This document shows, piece by piece, positions 1-11,073 of a stretch of DNA of 64,000 bases (its first letter is position 1; each line of letters begins with the position of its first letter). The position numbers and the translations under genes were made by a program. The notes beneath the pieces are model-generated. The model made no database searches. It was not told the origin of the DNA and saw nothing but the letters and a program-made list of their open reading frames with translations. The DNA comes from Vandiemenella viatica (Eukaryota; Arthropoda; Insecta; Orthoptera; Morabidae): the NCBI GenBank assembly GCA_031002005.1, contig CM061921.1:124030597-124094596 (forward strand), read 5' to 3'.

Positions 1-391
1 CTTAGAGAGGTGTGCTCATTGTTCTCTTCCACTTTGTTTTAACCACTTCATCTAAATCCCACATCTGCACTATGAGAACTAATGTAAGCACAATCAGGTG
101 TGTGGTACTGCTGTATATGAGTGTTTTGAGCTATATTAAGTACTTTAGCAGAGTTTTTGACACTGTTGATTCAAAGTGTAATGATACACTAACGTCATTG
201 AGTTACGTATAATTTCCTTCATATGGTACTGATATCTTGTAACTTTGTTTATCTCTATTTAAATGTTACTTTAAGTGGAATGACGTTTTGCATGGAAATG
301 ACGTACACCACTGTTTTGTTTATGATCGTTTGTTATTCTAAGCATGTTTTCGTGCGGTTCCGAGCGTTCGAGGTCAGAGGTGTCCCTTGTC
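1..391 (+). mobile_element. Right part of a TIR DNA transposon, cut by the window edge
   Basis: This stretch is about 80% alike by eye to the right half of the element at 33141-33968, in the same direction, and ends with the same inverted terminal sequence (CCCTTGT at about 391). The first bases encode a C-terminal zinc-type motif, C-x2-C-S-L-P-L-C-F-N-H-F, followed by a stop codon near base 53. The same motif is found in the second copy. I know similar Cys/His C-termini from repeated insect proteins that I take to be transposon-encoded, but I cannot name the superfamily. The 5' half of the element lies before the window. Confidence 0.6.
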
Positions 392-769
392 AGTGGTGTC
401 CGCCCAGATCGTTTTCGTAAAACCACTAGGCAAGGTGTGGGGTAGGTAACATTTCTTGCTTTCTGTCCCGAGATTGGTTGTCATATTCGGCAGAATATAT
501 CCTGATAACTAGATCGGACGAAATTAGGTTCCATTAAACGGCCTGCCATACGTTTCCTAAATTCATATTCGGAAACATATCGTTAAAGTTGTAATTAAGA
601 AGATTGAAATGAAGCGCGGCAAACAAGAGGTTCAGTGATACATTTTATTCCAAATGATTAGCTTAAAACTGTTCTCAATTCGTCTGAATTTTTTTTATGT
701 ATGTTCAGCTATATCTTTACAATTGAGAACGGATTTTAATGGAATTTTGTTAGTGGGTGGGGTATACCT
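392..769. other. No gene seen
   Basis: AT-rich sequence between the end of the TIR element and the satellite array. I see no reading frame, splice-flanked block or repeat that I can name. Confidence 0.5.
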
Positions 770-2041
770 TCAAAGTGGTCCCATATAAATTTAATTATAA
801 AACCACGCCCTCTACCGCTTTAAAACCCTTAATTTCTATACAAAATCACAATTTTCATACGGTTTCAAAGGAAATTTGCACACTGTTACCTTAAAACAAA
901 ACGAAAAATATTGTTAATTCTTGGTTTGTAGAAAATGAATCGCTCTCCCCCTCACACCCACTTAATTTTTGTCAATGTTCTTTACACAAAGCTATAGTCA
1001 ACACCATTTAACTAATCTCTATGAAAGATGGCAAATAAATACATTTTTTCATGGAGAATATTCTGATCCAAACAATAAAAAACCACCCCCTCTACCCCTT
1101 TACATCACTTAATTTTTATACAAACGCACATTTTTATCCTATTTCGATAGAACATTGAACATGTATACTTTAAAATAAAGAGAAATATACTGTCAACATT
1201 TGGTCTGCCGAAGCCCAACCCCTCTTCCTTTTTCTACCCCCTTAATTTTTGTCAATGTTCTTTCTGCAAAGTTAGAGCCGACACCGTTTGACTGATCACC
1301 ATGAAAGTTGGTGCTTATACGTATTTTTTCACAAAGAACGTTTCAGACAAAAAAAATCCAAAAACCATCCCCTCTCCCCCATTACACCCTTTAATTTTTT
1401 TGTCTAGGTTTCGATGGAATATTGCACGCTTTTATTTTAAAACAAAGAGAAAAATACTGTCAACTTTTTGTTTGTGAAAACTATACTCCTCACTCCTTTA
1501 CTATTCCTTTAATTTTTGTCAATATTCTTTTTAAAAAGCTATCGTCCACGCCGTTTGACCGATCTCCATGAAAGTTGGCACATATATGTGTTTTTTTCAT
1601 AGAGAAGATTCCGACCAAAAAATCAAAAACTATCCTCTCACACACTTTACACCCCTTAATTTTTATTCACACCCACAGCTTTTATTCGATTGCGGTGGAA
1701 CCTTGCACAAGTATACTTTAAAATAAAGAGAAAAATACCTTCAACATTTGTTTGAAAAAAAAAACCAACCCCTCTTCCCCTTTCAAACCATTTAAATTTT
1801 GTCAATGTTATTGATTAATCACTGTAAAAGTTGGTACATAAATGTATTTTTTCATGGAGAAGACTTCTGATAAAAAAATATAATAAACGAACCCCTCTTC
1901 CCCTTTATATTCCTTAATTTTTGTACAAACACACATTTTACTCTGATTTCACTGGAATTTACTTTAAAACAAAGAGAAAAAGAAAAATACTGGCACATTA
2001 GTTTTACAAACACCCAATCACTGTCCCCATTTCAACCCCCT
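770..2041. repeat. Tandem satellite-like array, ~260-285 bp units
   Basis: A block reading roughly 'cccctctncccctttacaccccttaattttt' recurs with its flanks at about 801, 1081, 1363, 1628 and 1888 (spacing 260-282). A second recurring block, 'ttaatttttgtcaatgttc', lies at about 963, 1239, 1507 and 1791. Each unit therefore has two related halves, which suggests a diverged dimer. Units contain 'tactttaaaacaaagagaaa'-like and 'ctccatgaaagttggcac'-like segments. Divergence between copies is considerable, so the array is old. No coding potential. Confidence 0.85.
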
Positions 2042-2689
2042 ATATATATATATATATTTCGTATCAGAAACATACAGTTACACAATCACAATCATCAAAT
2101 TATAATCGACCAGAACTTGGCCACTTCCAGTGCATTTTCTGAGGCATCATACAGTTCAGCTGCCGAGCAGGATGCTGGACACAGTTGACACTGGAGCATG
2201 TGCTGGACAGTCTGGCCTTCACCGCAGTCGCACTTGATATCATTGATCTCAGCATAGCCCCATCTTGCTAAATTCACTTTGCATCTTCCCACTCCTGATC
2301 TCAGCCTATTCAAAGATTTCCACGTCAACCATCCCTTGTCATAACCAGGTGGCAAAGATTCAGACACTCTTCCCCAGCCATGCGGAAGGGGAGCCTTAGC
2401 TTCCCATAGTTGTAACCTGGTTTCTTCAGCTGTCGTTGTAAGTTCCTGAGATATTCTTATGAAACTTTTCCTGGACTTCAGTCTTTGCCTGTGAGGGATA
2501 TGCCCATATAGTGGATGAGATTTTTCATGGTTCACTTTCCTTCTTTCCTTGTTCACTGCTATTTCCCTTCGAACAGAAGGTGGTGCTATTCCTGCGAGAC
2601 GGTGGAGCCATTCGACTGGAGTTGGTTTTAAGCAGCCTGTTATGATTCTGCACGTGTCATTAAGTGCAATGTCTACTTGTTTGGCATGG
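2042..2689 (-). mobile_element. 5'-truncated LINE end inserted in the satellite
   Basis: The insertion interrupts the satellite and is bracketed by a 12-bp direct repeat, TTTCAACCCCCT, at 2030-2041 and 2690-2701, which I read as the target-site duplication. The 3' tail on the minus strand is a (TA)n tract at 2041-2060. The body carries the C-terminal part of a non-LTR retrotransposon protein on the minus strand. The unit is complete at its 3' end and truncated at its 5' end, the usual product of aborted target-primed reverse transcription. Confidence 0.8.
2095..2556 (-). pseudogene. C-terminal fragment of a non-LTR retrotransposon ORF2
   Basis: An open frame of about 150 codons with the pattern LPPGYDKGWLTWKSLNRLR followed by G-VGRC, a Trp-Gly pair, and a Cys cluster C-D-C-G-x4-T-V-Q-H-M-x2-C. 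This is the zinc-type C-terminal tail found after the RT thumb in several arthropod LINEs (Jockey/CR1/RTE-type elements). The Met nearest the start is probably not a real initiator because the fragment is 5'-truncated. No RT catalytic motif is left, so it cannot act alone. Confidence 0.7.
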
Positions 2690-3325
2690 TTTCAACCCCC
2701 TTAATTACTGTCAATGTTCTTTATACAAAGCTACAGTTCCTACCCGAATTTGAAGGAAGTATCATATGTACACGTATACTTTAAAACAAACAGAAAAATA
2801 CTGTGTACATTTGGTTTAGAGAAGCCAAACACCTCTCCCCTTTCGATCTCCTTAATTTTTGTTAATGTTCTTTATACAAAGCTACAGTTTCTATCCGATT
2901 CTGAAGGATCTTTTCACATGTATACATTAAAACATACAGAAGAATTCTATTTAAATTTTGTTTATAGAAGCCCAACCCCTTTTCCCTTCTACCCCCACCG
3001 TCTTAATTTTCAATGTTCTTTATCAGTTTTTATCAGATTTAGATGAAACACTGCACACGTAAACTTAAAAAAAAAAGAGAAACATATTTTCCACACTAGT
3101 TTTACAAAAACCATAATACTCTTCGCCTCTACATCCCATAATTGGTTTTTATACTTACCTACAGTTTTAATCTGATATCACTAGAAATTTACACACATTT
3201 ACTTTAAATGAAAACAGAAAAGACAGTCTACGTTGGTATACAGAGGTGAATCCCTCTTCCCCTTTACCACCACCCTTCTTGTTCTTTATAGGAATCCACA
3301 GTTTTAAATCCCCTCAAAATCAATT
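2690..3325. repeat. Continuation of the satellite array, ~150 bp spacing
   Basis: After the LINE insertion the array resumes with the duplicated 'ttcaaccccct' and 'gtcaatgttctttatacaaagctacag'-type blocks at about 2701, 2852 and 3005. Here only one half-unit type seems to be repeated, at about 150 bp rather than about 275 bp, so this side has a different period. Short open frames across it (for example 2714-3046) simply follow the repeat and are not genes. Confidence 0.75.
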
Positions 3326-4834
3326 CAGCTATATTGAAATTATGGCAGAATATTCATAAAATGTCTCAACATTTACCTCAAATTTTAACTTGGACCCCAA
3401 GCTTTCACGTTGTGGACGCAATTAGAAACACATATTTTCTGCGTGATGCCGGAACAAACAGATATATTCCAGAGACAGATTTGTGTATGTGGTTTGTATT
3501 AATGCCCAGATATTACTATAATGATTATACACCGTCGTCAAGAAAAACAAAAACATATCTTTACGTAAAAACATGAGAGGAAATCGCAGTGAACTAAATA
3601 TTAGTACTGTAAAAAAACTAAATGACCATTGTCACACAGATATTTACAAGATTAGTATAGTAGGACAAACATAAACTTCAAATAAAAGAAGAGTCATTGT
3701 TTTAACATGTTCTTTTACCATTCTTTTTTTTTGGGGGGGGGGGACAAAATATTTTTCTAATTTGGTAACTGACAAAAATTTGCTCCGGATGAATTGAATG
3801 TAAGATTCGTATATAATCGCTCCTCTTTCTTTCAAATGTTTATTGGTTGTTATGACTACGGTGAATTAAATTTCGATCTTCTGCGACAATGTAAAACAAA
3901 TATTTTAATTGTTTGTTTGGGTAAATGAATACCAATCAATAATTTACTTCCAGTCTGAAGTTACTTCTTTCAATGTTTCTAATAAATATAAAACAGGTGA
4001 TTACTGATATTACAAACCTTTGCTTGCTGATTTTTATGATAAGTTTGAAATTTTTTAAAATTCCAGGGTTATGAAATTAATTCGGCTTTTAATTTTATCT
4101 TTAAAGATACATCACCATACACATGAATCAGTATATCAAAATCAACAGATAGGAGATGTCTGAATAGCATTACATTCAACAACTGCGAAACAGACGAGTT
4201 TGAAATTGTGTCAAAACATTTCCTAGAATTATTCAGTTAATAGCCTGAGTTATGCCTCCCATAGAATCATTCTATGTTTTCATGGTCCTATTATCATTAA
4301 AAAAATCTGAGCTCCACTTGCAAACCGAATACAGGAATGAAAATCCGAACTTTGTGGGTGATTTGTAACTATTTGAAACAATATTAATAAGTAATCATTT
4401 TAAATTCACGGTCCAGCCATCGACACTTCGGTTTTCGTAGAGCTACCAGAATCACTTTAGCGAATCGATCGTACTTAAATAGTGAGACCTAATTTTGTCC
4501 TTACACAGCTATTTTTTTCCGTGTCATTGCAAAAGGTATATTAAAGACTCAAGTGAAATATAACGACAAAAATGAATTTTGATTATGTAGTCTATTCAGG
4601 CAAAAAATCTGTTATTTTAACTTCTCAATCAGTGAATCATGTGCTTTTAGTGTCCCGATGTACGGGAAACACGAGAGGAACGTAAAACTTCATTAAAATA
4701 CTCGTGCCCGAAGCTCAACTCGATCCGCGTACCCTTCTTCCGCGAGACAGGGCGCTTCCTAGCCACTAATCTTCCTGCTCGGCATCCGCCAATCAGAACG
4801 ACTCACACGTTAGAAACTCACCAGCTCATAACTA
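3326..4834. other. Gene-free AT-rich stretch
   Basis: I see no supported gene. There is a T9-G10 homopolymer pair near 3725-3743 and only short frames without splice context or recognisable motifs. The last 150 bases before the Tc1 element are more GC-rich. Confidence 0.5.
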
Positions 4835-6196
4835 CACTCCTGGAAATTGAAATAAGAACACATTGACGCCGGTGTGTAAGACCCACCATACTTGCTCCGG
4901 ACACTAGGAGAGGGCTGTACAAGCAATGATCAAACGCACGGCACAGCGGACACACCAGGAACAGCAGTGTTGGCCGTCGAAGGGCGCTAGCTGCGCAGCA
5001 GTTGGGCACCAGTGTCAGCCAGTTTGCCGTGGCATACGGAGCTCCATCCCAGTCTTTAACACTGGTAGCGTGTACGTGAACCATATGTGCAGTTGACGGA
5101 CTTTGAGCGAGGGCGTATAGTGGGCATGCGGGAGGCCGGGTGGACGTACCGCCGAATTGCTCAACATGTGGGGCGCGAGGTCTCCACAGCACATCGATGT
5201 TGTCGCCAGTGGTCGGCGGAAGGTGCACGTGCCCGTCGACCTGGGTCCGGACAGCAGCGACGCACGGACGCACGCCAAGACCGTCGCATCCTACGCAGTG
5301 CCGTGGGGGACCGCACCGCCACTTCCCGGCAAATTAGGGACACTGTTGCTCCTGGGATATCAGAGAGGACCATTCGCAACCGTCTCCATGAAGCTGGGCT
5401 ACGGTCCCGCGCACCGTTAGGTCGTCTTCCGCTCACGCCCCAACATCGTGCAGCCCGCCTCCAGTGGTGTCGTCTTCAGTGATGAGAGTCGCTTCTGCCT
5501 TGGTGCCAATGATGGTCATATGCGTGTTTGGCGCCGTGCAGGTGAGCGCCACAATCAGAACTGCGTACGACCGAGGCACACAGGGCCAACACCCGGCATC
5601 ATGGTGTGGGGAGCGATCTCCTACACTGGCCGTACACCTCTGGTGATCGTCGAGGGGACACTGAACAGTGCACGGTACATTCAAACCGTCATCGAACCCA
5701 TCGTTCTACCATTCCTAGACCGGCAAGGGAACATGCTGTTCCAACAGGACAATGCACGTCCACATGTATCCCGTGCCACCCAACGTGCTCTAGAAGGTGT
5801 AAGTCAACTACCCTGGCCAGCGAGATCTCCGGATCTGTCCCCCATTGAGCATGTTTGGGACTGGATGAAACGTCGTCTCACGCGGTCTGCACGTCCAGCA
5901 CGAACGCTGGTCCAGCTGAGGCGCCAGGTGGAAATGGCTTGGCATGCCGTTCCACAGGACTACATCCAGCACCTCTACGATCGTCTCCATGGGAGAATTG
6001 CAGCCTGCATTGCTGCGAAAGGAGGATATACAAGGTACCAGTGCCGACATTGTGCATGCTCTGTTGGCTGTGTCTATGTGCCTATGGTTCTGTCTGTGTG
6101 ATCATGTGTTGTATCTGACCCCAGGAATGTGTATATAAAGTTTCCCATTCCTGGGACAATGAATTCACGGTGTTCTTATTTCAATTTCCAGGAGTG
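4835..6196 (+). mobile_element. Tc1-like DNA transposon with intact ends
   Basis: The element starts CACTCCTGGAAATTG at 4835 and ends with its exact reverse complement at 6196. The terminal inverted repeats match over 27 bp without mismatch, and TA lies on both sides (4833-4834 and 6197-6198), as expected for Tc1/mariner insertion. Length is 1362 bp, normal for a one-gene Tc1 element. Perfect ends point to fairly recent insertion, but the transposase is broken. It is much GC-richer than its surroundings. Confidence 0.95.
5087..6101 (+). pseudogene. Tc1-like transposase, frameshifted
   Basis: The first frame (5087-5482) holds the N-terminal paired-like helix-turn-helix region, with LTDFERGRIVGMREAGWTYR and a second HTH near ISERTIRNRLHEAG. 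The second frame (5448-6101) holds the catalytic core: VVFSDESRF (first Asp), MVWGAISYTGRTPLVI, QQDNARPHV (second Asp) and SPDLSPIEHVWDWMKRR (Glu). I count 32 residues between second Asp and Glu, shorter than the 34 of Tc1 itself. The frames join badly around 5450-5480, where the family normally has about ten more residues before the first Asp, so a short deletion with frameshift is likely. The 5' frame opens with GTG and I find no in-frame ATG upstream. Not expected to be functional. Confidence 0.9.
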
Positions 6197-6198
6197 TA

Positions 6199-8903
6199 CT
6201 TGTTTGGCAACAGTTTTCCGCTTTGCAGAACTGTCCTGTTTCTTCCTTGGAGCATTAAATTTCATAAACAATACCTACACGTCATAAAAAAGAATTGTAC
6301 ATCAGTAAACTTCGCGTTAGAATCAACTTGTGAAATTTCTGCCATCCACTATTAATGTTTAGTTTTTTTTTTTTATCTTTTGCTCCAGGTTACAGTTTTA
6401 TATTTTTACTTAAGAGAAATTTTTTACCGTCTACCCGCGCAAGGAGTTAGAGTAATATTAGCATTAAATCAGGATAAGATGCCACAAATAAAACATGATA
6501 CATGATACACATCATTTACTTCACTCGTAACCACCAATAGCCACAGAATATTGTTAATTGCGGAAGCTTCCAGTACATCATTTTTTGATAAACCTTCCAC
6601 CTTTACATTCGCAGCTGAATACAGAAGTGCAGTGTGTAAAATTTTGCCACATTCACTAATGAAGCTGATTTTCAGTCCAATATTGAAAAAAGCAAGACTC
6701 GAAATTTCTTTTTTATAACTATTTTTTTAAAAGAAAGCAGGAATATTCAGTGTTTTTAGGAGCTTTTCTTAGTTGTAGTTTAAAGAAAATACGTTTTATT
6801 ACGCTAAAATATATCTACAAAATATCTTTAATTTTTTTTACCTATGTATACTTCCGTCTCATGCTACTGACAACATAGATTTAATAATTATTTTTTTGTG
6901 TTTTTTTTATTATTTTTTATTTTTTTACATTTTGTGTGTTCAAAAACAGAATAATGAGTAGAACATGATAACAAAACGTTAGAGCAAGCATATTCGTGAA
7001 ATTAATGCTAAAATAATTTATTTTATAAATGTGTTATGTGCTACGTAGCAGACATCTGCTTCTTAAGACTTTGTATCGTTTCCATTAATTTTAATCCAGT
7101 TGAAATATTATGTTTTGTACTAAATTTCTTGTTATTTTATTTTCTTGAAGGCCAATGTAACAGCTAAATTGTTTTGTGTCCTACTTCTTGTTCAGAATTA
7201 ACAGTTTTTTTAATGTGTTGATTTTTGTACTATGTATTGACACTAAATAACTCTCAAATGTATTAAAAAGTACAAATGAACTCATTTCATGTATGTATAA
7301 TACATTTATTGCCTTACTATGATCACTAATTAAGTTTATAAAATGAATAAACTGAAATCTATTTCCTTTTTGTGAGTCGAATATGTTGCAATTTTTGACA
7401 GTCGTGTGATTATACCACCTACAGGGTATAGGACTGTCTTTGTAACCCTTTTAATGGGTTGAATAATTTCCAGGAGGAAATCTAGCGATATGTGATTCAG
7501 GTCGTTCGGATACATATGAGCATGGCGGAGCATGTATCTCTTCGGTCCTTTCCATTTTCTACTTACAAAGTTGTAAAGTTGAAAATTATAATACTAAATA
7601 CAATACTGAATATGTTAGTTACAGTTTTACAGTTAAAATAAAAAATCGGAAATATGTAAATTTCGTGTAGATCACAATACGATTAAATTAAATCGGCGAC
7701 GATTATAGAGCATCATGTTTGGTTTCAGTTGCTCAGTCATATCAACTTTAGCGTATGAGTGGTAGGAATCATAAACCATTGGAGCAGAACATGTAGAGCA
7801 AACGGTGGGGCGCCACCAGTACTCCACAGTGGCAGCATAAATGAGTGGGGCAAGCCAACCTGCCAAGCCGCCTGCTCGACCGGATAAAAAAGACCAGCAG
7901 CAAGAAGAACATTCACGCCAAATTTTAAATAAAGCAGGGTGAAGAGGTGTAAATGCCGCCTAAAGCACCCAGTATCATCACGGGCATGCCCGCGGCGTCA
8001 CGAACCTACAGGACGACGACGACGAGCCTGTTTCTCTCCACCGAGAGCCATGTAAGGGCAGCTCTCGTCAGTCTGTCAGTCGACTCAACCACGACCTACG
8101 TAGAAGAGTAGCAGTACGGGGAGACACTAGTGGAAATAGCGCAAAAAGTGGTAGCTACAGAAATATCCCCAATTGGTACATGTTACCTGACTCACCTATT
8201 ACTAGATAATATACTTCATTTATTCAACTGTATTCCTAGACTGATATTAGAAGGAGGGGACTTTGGACTAAATTTAAGATTATGATGTGACTGTATTCCG
8301 ATTAGCAGTATTGAATGTGGTGTCCCTAAGGCTGAAAATATCCTGTTAATACAAATAAACTACTGTACTGGTATTCCAAAAACCTGTTAAAAATCCGTTC
8401 TTTATTACATAATTTTTGTTTAGTTAACATAGCTACGATTTTCAGTGTGACGTTATCAAAAGCGTATTGTAACATAGCGAGTGTGATATAACCGAAAGCG
8501 TAGTACCAGATGTTACAGCTAACTGGTCTAATTGTATAATGGTGTGTTACTTTTTTAACATTACTTCATACTCTTTCACTTATCTTCAACAATTTTGAAA
8601 TTTTATATCGTTACATTCCCACAAAAATGTTCTGAGGATGCTTTTTTATAGTACTGACAAATGTGTAAATAATTAATGCTTATTTCGTGAAACTACTTGG
8701 AGTAATATTGGGTGAAGTTAATTCATCGTTTTCTTTATATTTAACTTTCATTTAACTATGATATACAGAGTTTCTAACAATACATGATTCTCTTTCATAA
8801 GATAATGTGATATCCTAAATATTGTGCCTAAAAATAACAACTGATGGCAAACTCATCATGTAATCATCACTATGAGCAGGTATTAATGCTGTGTGCTGTT
8901 CAG
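6199..8903. other. Gene-free region upstream of the first recognised exon
   Basis: Mostly AT-rich with T-runs (6364-6374, 6900-6930). A GC-richer block at about 7780-8160 includes 'gacgacgacgacgag' and several CpG sites. It might be a decayed element, an LTR remnant or a regulatory block, but nothing in it lets me decide. No coding frame here has convincing splice sites. Confidence 0.4.
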
Positions 8904-9109
8904 GACACGACTGGAGAGCTACGAGCAGTCTTGTGCGGTGGACAGTGTGACGAAGAAGTGCGCAGGCCCGGCCTCCGAGTGTCGACACGCCATGCTGGGC
9001 ATCCTGGGCACCGAGCTGAGAGCCAACTGTGCCTGCAAGGGCACCGACTTCACGCAGCTCTACGACTGCCTCGGATGGCAGCGCCTGCTCTGGGTCAACC
9101 CCTGTGTCG
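8904..9109 (+). CDS. Exon A of a GDNF-receptor/GAS1-like gene (partial)
   Basis: Acceptor GTGCTGTTCAG precedes 8904 and donor GTAATT follows 9109. The exon opens with the third base of a codon and ends with the first base of one (phase 1 out). It encodes about 68 residues with seven cysteines: a C-x8-C-x6-C spacing, then ANCACKGTDFTQLYDCLGW and a closing LLWVNPCVG. Paired Cys-x-Cys plus a terminal Pro-Cys resembles the GDNF-receptor/GAS1 cysteine domain, and insect Gfrl-type proteins are my best comparison. The block is far more GC-rich than its flanks, as a conserved exon would be. Family assignment is from memory of the pattern, not a search. The upstream exon lies outside the window or is unrecognised. 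Confidence 0.7.
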
Positions 9110-9221
9110 GTAATTGTAGTCTCCAGGGATACGTTAATTACCTGATATCCTCCTTAATTTCATTTACCCAATAATAGCCTAGAGTTTCCCACTTAACAAC
9201 AACCATAATCATCAATTTGTA

Positions 9222-9290
9222 CGAGGGAGAGTCAAATGAAAACCTTAAAATTGTAATATAAAATCGAAAGTACGCGCATGTAGTCAGTAA
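9222..9290 (+). mobile_element. Fragment of a mariner terminal repeat
   Basis: TA followed by CGAGGGAGAGTCAAATGAAA matches the pattern of mariner-type terminal inverted repeats found in insects. No matching right end or transposase follows; the sequence runs instead into a T15 tract at about 9297-9312 and other DNA. I read it as a truncated remnant inside the intron. Confidence 0.45.
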
Positions 9291-9875
9291 GTTGCTTTTT
9301 TTTTTTTTTTTGGCGTCTAGCCTTGAGCTTATCGTGCCAGGAGCAAAGGGTAGGGGCACAAGGTCTTATTTTAATTTAATTATTATCGCTTTATATTAGA
9401 ATTTTTGTTTTTGCGACGTACTTATATATGGTGGGGGTTTAAGGGTTTGGGAGAAACTATACTAGCCTTTTCCAACCTAATAAGGAGTCACCCACTGCTT
9501 GCAAACAGCATCAGAAAGGAGGGCGGAAGAGCGGGCAGCGGTTCAGGGCACCCTCTTACCCTTGGGGTTGGAAGCGTCCACAAAAGGCAGATGAATCAGA
9601 AATGATCAACGGCATGGGGATGCAGAAGGCAACAGGAAACCACTGCATTAAAGACCCAAAGGGTATCCAGAGGGCATGTAATCCTCTCAAATTACATATA
9701 TCATGATGGCTTCTTCCTGGGTAAAATATTCGGAATGTAAAATAGTCCCCCAATCGGATCTCCGGGTGGGAACTGCTCAGGGAGGTGTCATCAGAATGGA
9801 TAGAAAGATTCTATGAATCGAAGCGTGAAATGTTAGATGTCTGAATAGGGAGGTAGGTTAGAAAATATAAAAGGG

Positions 9876-10529
9876 GTGATGGAACAACTTAAGTTAGATG
9901 TTGTCGGGATTAGTGAGATTAATAGGAAGGACGCACAGGATTTCTGCTCTGGGGAACACAGGATAATTAGCACACAAGCTTTCAATGGAGTCACTGGTGT
10001 AGGATTTGTAATGAAGAAAAAAGTAGGGAAACGGGTAAGTTATTATGAACAGTTTAGTGACAGGATTATTTTGATGAGGTTAGAAACTAAGCCCGTCCCA
10101 ACCACATTAGTACAAGTGTATATGCCAATGTCACAGGAAGATTACGAAGAAATAGAAAAAATAAACGCTGAAATTGAAGAATTAATCCAATTTATGAAGG
10201 GGGAGGAAAATCTAATAATCACTGGAGATTGGAAAGCAATAGTGGGAAAAGTAAAAGTGGGGAATACTATAGGAAGTTTTGGTCTAGGAGAAAGAAATGA
10301 GCGAGGATGCAGGTTGCTAGAATTTTGTGAAAGATATAAGCTAGTAGTGGCGAACACACTGTTTAAGAACCATGCAAGAAGAATATACACCTGGAAACGT
10401 CCTGGAGATAAAGGCAGACATCAGCTAGATTATATCATGGTCAAACAGAGGTTCAGGAATCACGTTCTAGACTGTAAAGAGTACCTAGGAGCAGACATAT
10501 ACTCTGACCATAATTTGGTGATAATGTAG
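9876..10529 (+). pseudogene. Apurinic-type endonuclease domain of the RTE LINE
   Basis: About 217 codons of an exonuclease/endonuclease/phosphatase fold, the domain that nicks target DNA for target-primed reverse transcription. Visible motifs are LDVVGISEINRKD (family: the ISE/TE metal-binding Glu), LVQVYMPMSQEDY, NLIITGDWKA (usual GDWNA/GDFNA, so Asn is replaced by Lys), RRIYTWKRPGDKGRHQLDYI and IYSDHNLVIM (catalytic Asp-His). The DWN to DWK change would be damaging. Upstream coding sequence down to about 9810 is recognisable but has stops. The frame ends before the RT and is not continuous with it. Confidence 0.8.
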
Positions 10530-11073
10530 TGCAGGCTGAAATTTACGTGAATAAGGAAGCAGTATAAGCAGAACAGACTGGAAGTGAATAAACTGAAACA
10601 ATCTAGCACGAGAGAATAATTTGCAGAAATAGTAGACTTAGGTCTAAGAAGTAACTATGAAAAGAGCTCAACTAAGGATGAATGGAATGCATTAAAGACC
10701 GAAATAATGAAAGCTGGTAAAGAAACATTAGGCTTTTGGGAACAAGCTACCCGAAAACCTTGGATCACAGATGAATTTTTTTAGCTGATTAATCAGAGGA
10801 GAAGGTACAAAAATGCTCAGGATAAAGCAGGAAGAGAGCAATACAGGCAATTTAGAAATCAAATAAATAGGAAATGCAAAATAGCAAAAGAAAAATGTGA
10901 AGAAGTAGAAAAGGAAATGGTCGTAGATGTTGCATAAGATCAAACAGAATTTTGGAGAAATAAAGAAAAGAGGCATGATCATTAAAGCTGCCGATGGGAA
11001 ACCTCTTATAAGCTCAGAAGATAGAGCTAACCGATAGAAGGAATATATTGAGAAACTGTATGTTGGGGACGAC
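10530..11073 (+). pseudogene. Decayed linker between endonuclease and RT
   Basis: This part aligns with 47559-48250 of the second copy (for example a Glu/Lys-rich stretch and 'gatgaatggaatgcattaa') but has several stops and frameshifts in this copy. It joins the endonuclease and RT frames and shows that they were once a single ORF. Confidence 0.65.

Noticed and set aside
2714..3046. 110-codon open frame
   Set aside because: It lies in the satellite repeat and its residues follow the repeat unit; no motif and no splice context.
5157..5436. Several overlapping frames on both strands in the Tc1 element
   Set aside because: Shadows of the GC-rich transposase gene in other frames.
7780..8160. 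GC-richer block that could be an LTR, promoter or CpG patch
   Set aside because: No second LTR, primer-binding site, coding exon or clear promoter elements could be identified.
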